Below, one piece after another: positions 61,988 to 64,000 of a stretch of 64,000 nucleotides of DNA; position 1 is the stretch's first letter; every line of letters starts with the position of its first letter. The position numbers were made by a program, and so were the translations under genes. The notes beneath the pieces are model-generated. The model made no database searches. It saw only the letters and a program-made list of their open reading frames with translations, and was not told where the DNA came from. Source of the DNA: Paeniglutamicibacter cryotolerans (GTDB lineage: Bacteria; Actinomycetota; Actinomycetes; Actinomycetales; Micrococcaceae); assembly GCF_014190875.1 (NCBI RefSeq), contig NZ_JACHVS010000002.1:930001-994000 (forward strand). The letters run 5' to 3'.

Positions 61988-62548
61988 CCGCGTTTCCCCG
62001 TACTTCTTCTCGGCGAACCGGACCATGGTTTCGGGCCATGCCGGTTCGGCCGAGCGGGAGGAACGCTCCACGACGACGGTGGCCCCCTGCTCCAGCAGCA
62101 GGGACAGCCGCTTCAGCGACTCGGCCAGCTGGTCCTCTGTCAGCGGGTACGGCGGGTCCATGAAGACCAGGTCCCAGCTGCGGCCCCGGCTTCCGCCGGG
62201 CACCGGGGCGAACGACTCGAGCACCGCATCGACGCTGCCCTTGCGCACTGATACGACCTCCGCCTTCAGGCCCTTGTTCACACCGGTCGCATTGAGCTGG
62301 CACACGGCAGCGGCCTTGGGTGCCAGTTCCACCAGCAGCACGCTGCGTGCGCCGCGGCTCGCCGCCTCGGCGCCCAGCGAACCGGACCCGGCGAAAAGGT
62401 CAAGGACGCGGGCGCCCTGGAGTGCATCGTAGCTTTCGAGCCGAGAAAAGAGCGCCTCCTTGACCCGGTCCGTGGTGGGACGCGTGGCGTCTCCGGGCAC
62501 GGATGTGAGCGTCTGTCCGCCCAATGCCCCTGCAATGATTCGGGTCAT
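61949..62548 (-). CDS. rsmD: 16S rRNA (guanine966-N2)-methyltransferase RsmD
   Basis: A 199-residue methyltransferase. MTRIIAGALGGQTLTSVPGD and TRPTTDRVKEALFSRLESYD are the RsmD start, VLDLFAGSGSLGAEAASRGA the SAM loop, and WDLVFMDPPYPLTEDQL the catalytic DPPY motif. It methylates G966 in the 30S decoding region. It starts four bases after recG ends on the same strand. The upstream coaD gene is a common partner in other genomes; here two plus-strand genes lie between. Confidence 0.96.
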   Translation of the reverse strand: MTRIIAGALGGQTLTSVPGDATRPTTDRVKEALFSRLESYDALQGARVLDLFAGSGSLGAEAASRGARSVLLVELAPKAAAVCQLNATGVNKGLKAEVVSVRKGSVDAVLESFAPVPGGSRGRSWDLVFMDPPYPLTEDQLAESLKRLSLLLEQGATVVVERSSRSAEPAWPETMVRFAEKKYGETRLWFAEPVEIGAD

Positions 62549-62552
62549 TCCG

Positions 62553-64000
62553 CTAGCCTCTTTCCAAAAATGCCTGCATGTCTTCGTCCACCCATTCGCC
62601 GACCGAGCGGGCCAGCGCGGGATACCTGCTCAGTTCCCGGTCCCCGGCGATCAGGGATTCGGCCTCGGCGCGGGCCTTGGCAATGGTCTTTGCGTGTTTC
62701 ATCACGCGCAGCAGCCGCAACGTCGATTTGCTGCCCGACTGGCTCGCGCCCAGGATGTCTCCCTCCCGGCGTTCCTCCAGGTCCGCCTCGGCCAGCTCGA
62801 ACCCGTCGGTGGTCGACTGGACGGCATTGAGCCTGGCCATCGAGGGGTGGTCCGTCGGCAGCCAGCTGGCCAGCAGGCAGGTTCCGGCGTTCTGGCCACG
62901 ACCGATGCGCCCACGCAGCTGGTGCAGCTGGGAAATCCCGAACGAATCGGCATCCACCACGACCATCAGCGTGGCGTTGGGAACATCCACGCCGACCTCG
63001 ATCACCGTCGTGGACACCAGGATCTGCGTCCGCGCCTGTTCGAAGTCCACCATGGCCGCGCGTTTGGCATCGGCCGGCAGCTTGCCGTGGAGCACCCCGA
63101 TGCCCACCCCGTCGAAGGCCGAATTGCCCTTGAGCAACTCGAGCATCTTCTCGACCGTCATCGAGGGAGGCTTATCGCTCTTGGGCGCCGGCTTCCTGCC
63201 GGTCACCGGTGGTTCGGCGTCGGGGTCCAGCAGCTCGGCATCCTCTTCCAGGGCCACCTCGGTGATGCGCGGGCACACCACGTAGACCTGGTGGCCGTGG
63301 GAGACGACCTCTCGCATCAGCCCGAACATCCGGGACCTGAAGCGCTCATCATTCAGCGGGACCAGGTGGGTGGTGATCGGCGCCCGCCCGAACGGGAGCC
63401 CGCGCATCAGGCTGACCTCCAGGTCGCCGAACACCGTCATGGCCACGGTGCGCGGGATCGGCGTTGCCGTCATCACGAGCATGTGCGGCGGGTTCAGCGC
63501 CTTGTTGCGCAGCACGTCGCGCTGCTCGACGCCGAAGCGGTGCTGCTCGTCGACCACTATCAGCCCGAGGTCGGCGAAGGACACCGTGTCCGAGAGCAGC
63601 GCATGGGTGCCCACCAGGATCCCGGTCTCGCCGCTGGCCGCACGCAGCAGCACTTCCTTCTTCTTCGAGGCGGTCATCGACCCGGTGAGCAGGTCCACCC
63701 GGGTGCCCTGTTCCGCCGAGCCGAGCATCCCCGGCTCGGCCATCGGGCCCAGGGCACGGCGGATCGAATGGTAGTGCTGCTGGGCCAGGACCTCCGTCGG
63801 GGCCAGCAGAGCCGCCTGTCCACCGGAGTCGATGACCTGCAGCATGGCGCGTACCGCCACGAAGGTCTTGCCGGAGCCGACCTCACCCTGCAGCAGCCGG
63901 TTCATCGGGTAGCCGCGGACCAGGTCATCGGCGATCTCCCTGCCGGCGAGCAGCTGCCCGTCGGTGAGCTCGAACGGGAGCTGCTCATCGAAGCGGGCAA
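62553..64000 (-). CDS. recG: ATP-dependent DNA helicase RecG, C-terminal part (runs off window)
   Basis: About 480 C-terminal residues of RecG. The reading enters from the window edge with LPFELTDGQ and continues MNRLLQGEVGSGKTFVAVRA (Walker A), LIVVDEQHRFGVEQRDVLRN (DEQH box), MLVMTATPIPRTVAMTVFGD (motif III) and TTVIEVGVDVPNATLMVVVD with QLHQLRGRIGRGQNAGTCLL (motifs V and VI). RecG remodels stalled replication forks and branches Holliday junctions. The N-terminal wedge domain lies beyond base 64000. Confidence 0.97.
   Translation of the reverse strand, partial: ARFDEQLPFELTDGQLLAGREIADDLVRGYPMNRLLQGEVGSGKTFVAVRAMLQVIDSGGQAALLAPTEVLAQQHYHSIRRALGPMAEPGMLGSAEQGTRVDLLTGSMTASKKKEVLLRAASGETGILVGTHALLSDTVSFADLGLIVVDEQHRFGVEQRDVLRNKALNPPHMLVMTATPIPRTVAMTVFGDLEVSLMRGLPFGRAPITTHLVPLNDERFRSRMFGLMREVVSHGHQVYVVCPRITEVALEEDAELLDPDAEPPVTGRKPAPKSDKPPSMTVEKMLELLKGNSAFDGVGIGVLHGKLPADAKRAAMVDFEQARTQILVSTTVIEVGVDVPNATLMVVVDADSFGISQLHQLRGRIGRGQNAGTCLLASWLPTDHPSMARLNAVQSTTDGFELAEADLEERREGDILGASQSGSKSTLRLLRVMKHAKTIAKARAEAESLIAGDRELSRYPALARSVGEWVDEDMQAFLERG

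Overview
The window is chromosomal DNA of a high-GC actinobacterium, most likely a member of the Micrococcaceae (Arthrobacter, Paeniglutamicibacter, Glutamicibacter or relatives). Supporting this are the base composition, the use of GTG/TTG starts, the run of housekeeping genes khpA-rpsP ... ffh ... ftsY ... smc ... mutM-rnc-rpmF-DUF177 ... coaD ... rsmD-recG (an arrangement familiar from Arthrobacter-type genomes), and a fused oleBC gene of the kind known from Micrococcus and Arthrobacter. The genus is inferred from gene content only.

Layout. 1-1.7 kb: khpA (partial) and rpsP, then a divergent uracil-DNA-glycosylase-superfamily protein. 1.7-7 kb: a decayed accessory zone with a lone broken contractile tail sheath gene, an intact slipin, a wrecked flavin-dependent oxidoreductase gene, a 43-residue basic protein with a strong terminator, and a remnant of a secreted repeat protein. 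7-16.8 kb: APC permease, GNAT acetyltransferase, a hypothetical protein, ffh, a glucose-6-phosphate dehydrogenase paralogue, and amtB-glnK. The GlnK protein has His instead of Tyr at the usual modification position 51. 17-24.9 kb: a large membrane protein of unknown function, an acyltransferase-3/SGNH protein, ftsY and an MFS transporter.

25-40 kb: two surface-polymer glycosyltransferases, one of them conspicuously AT-rich and abutting the 3' end of smc. After smc comes a tightly overlapping oleA-oleBC-oleD operon for long-chain olefin synthesis, extended by a beta-lactamase-fold serine hydrolase. A third glycosyltransferase follows convergently. 39.8-42.4 kb: mutM, rnc, rpmF and DUF177, all on the minus strand.

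42.4-59.4 kb: a wall-polymer (teichoic-acid-like) locus between DUF177 and coaD. It has a tandem two-domain TagF-type polymerase, a Stealth phosphotransferase, a smaller TagF-like protein, a polymerase/glycosyltransferase gene destroyed by an IS3-family insertion plus frameshifts, TagD, two family-2 glycosyltransferases, a CDP-alcohol phosphotransferase with an altered active-site motif, a TagGH/Wzm-Wzt exporter, an LCP ligase and GalU. Together these would make CDP-glycerol and UDP-glucose, build a phosphodiester-linked glycopolymer, export it and attach it to the wall. 59.4-64 kb: coaD, a class I/II aminotransferase, a spermidine-synthase-like protein, rsmD and the C-terminal part of recG.

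No tRNA, rRNA or CRISPR array was seen. Product names come from motif recognition by eye; no database search was run. Start choices rest on visible ribosome-binding sites and family N-termini.
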